NCBI GenBank assembly: GCA_003694775.1
Contig: RFJV01000640.1
Location: forward strand, 1-5,929
DNA length: 5,929 nucleotides
Source: Chloroflexota bacterium
GTDB taxonomy: Bacteria > Chloroflexota > Anaerolineae > 4572-78 > J111
Direction of reading: 5' to 3'
The notes under the pieces were generated by a model. It was not told the origin of the DNA, searched no databases, and saw only the letters and a program-made list of their open reading frames with translations. Position 1 is the first letter of the stretch. Every line of letters begins with the position of its first letter. The position numbers and the translations under genes are program-made. This document shows, one piece after another, positions 5,704 through 5,929 of the stretch.

Positions 5704-5929
5704 ATGCCTCGCAAAGCCGTTGCCCTGATGATACTGATACTCACCCCCGCCCTGACCGCGGCCTGGTGCAACCTGGGCGTATTTACGGCGCGGCTGAGGC
5801 AGTCCTTCTACACTTCCGAAGACTACGAGCAGGGCATCAAGGATTTGATTGTGGAAGACCTGTTCATCTCCCCCCTGCCCACGCTGACCCCCACCCCTCT
5901 GCCCTCCTTAACCCCAACCCCCACACCCA
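5704..5929 (+). CDS. Membrane-anchored or secreted protein with Pro-Thr linker (partial, open at the window end)
   Basis: An open frame starts at ATG 5704, 25 bases after the kinase stop, and continues past the window for at least 75 residues. GGGTG at 5692-5696 is a possible ribosome site with 7-base spacing. Residues 2-4 (PRK) are basic and residues 5-27 are hydrophobic, so this is a signal peptide or membrane anchor. A short charged stretch (SFYTSEDYEQGIKDLIVEDLF) and a Pro-Thr-rich linker (PLPTLTPTPLPSLTPTPTP) follow. The linker matches the style of the extracytoplasmic part of the kinase, so the two proteins probably act in the same compartment and share a transcript. Cys22 is not in a convincing lipobox. 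The functional domain should lie beyond the window; I cannot name the protein. Confidence 0.75.
   Translation, partial: MPRKAVALMILILTPALTAAWCNLGVFTARLRQSFYTSEDYEQGIKDLIVEDLFISPLPTLTPTPLPSLTPTPTP

Noticed and set aside
3651..5771. A 706-codon open frame on the minus strand opposite the kinase
   Set aside because: It lies opposite a kinase gene with all catalytic motifs intact. Its translation is a low-complexity Gly/Val/Gln-rich mix without recognisable domains, as expected for an antisense shadow in GC-rich DNA.
5704..5772. Lipoprotein signal with Cys22 as the lipid-attachment site
   Set aside because: The residues before the cysteine (TAAW) do not fit the lipobox, since a large Trp occupies the position before Cys.

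Overview
The window is about 5.9 kb of high-GC bacterial DNA with every recognisable gene on the + strand. Two traits suggest a Chloroflexota-like (Anaerolineae-type) bacterium: Pro-Thr-rich 'PTPTP' linkers in predicted surface proteins, and a large membrane Ser/Thr kinase with an N-terminal zinc ribbon. This is inference from style; no marker gene is present.

Positions 1-1944 hold the end of a molybdate (or tungstate) ABC importer operon in the order modA (only the last 50 residues), modB, modC. modA and modB overlap by ATGA, and modB and modC are 4 bases apart, so the three are almost certainly co-transcribed and translationally coupled. A 97-base gap follows, mostly filled by seven tandem copies of an 8-base unit (1951-2006). 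Next comes a TauE/SafE-family membrane permease (2042-2845), possibly for a sulfur oxyanion.

Positions 2846-3173 are a 328-base AT-richer intergenic region rich in structure. It holds an 18-base direct repeat whose copies bracket a cluster of nested palindromes. After the cluster come a good sigma70-type promoter (3061-3089) and a perfect 10-base inverted repeat just downstream of the predicted transcription start (3105-3139). These mark the boundary between the transport genes and the signalling genes.

Positions 3174-5678 encode an 834-residue transmembrane Ser/Thr protein kinase. In order it has a CxxC...CxxC zinc ribbon, four 30-residue Thr-rich acidic repeats, a complete catalytic kinase domain, a conserved helical segment, one membrane helix and an extracytoplasmic sensor-like region with a Pro-Thr linker. 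Only 25 bases later a second membrane-anchored or secreted protein with its own Pro-Thr linker begins (5704) and runs off the end; it is probably in the same operon. The most unusual parts are the Thr-rich repeat array in the kinase, the octamer array and the palindrome cluster. I see no clear evidence of a complete new defence or mobile system.
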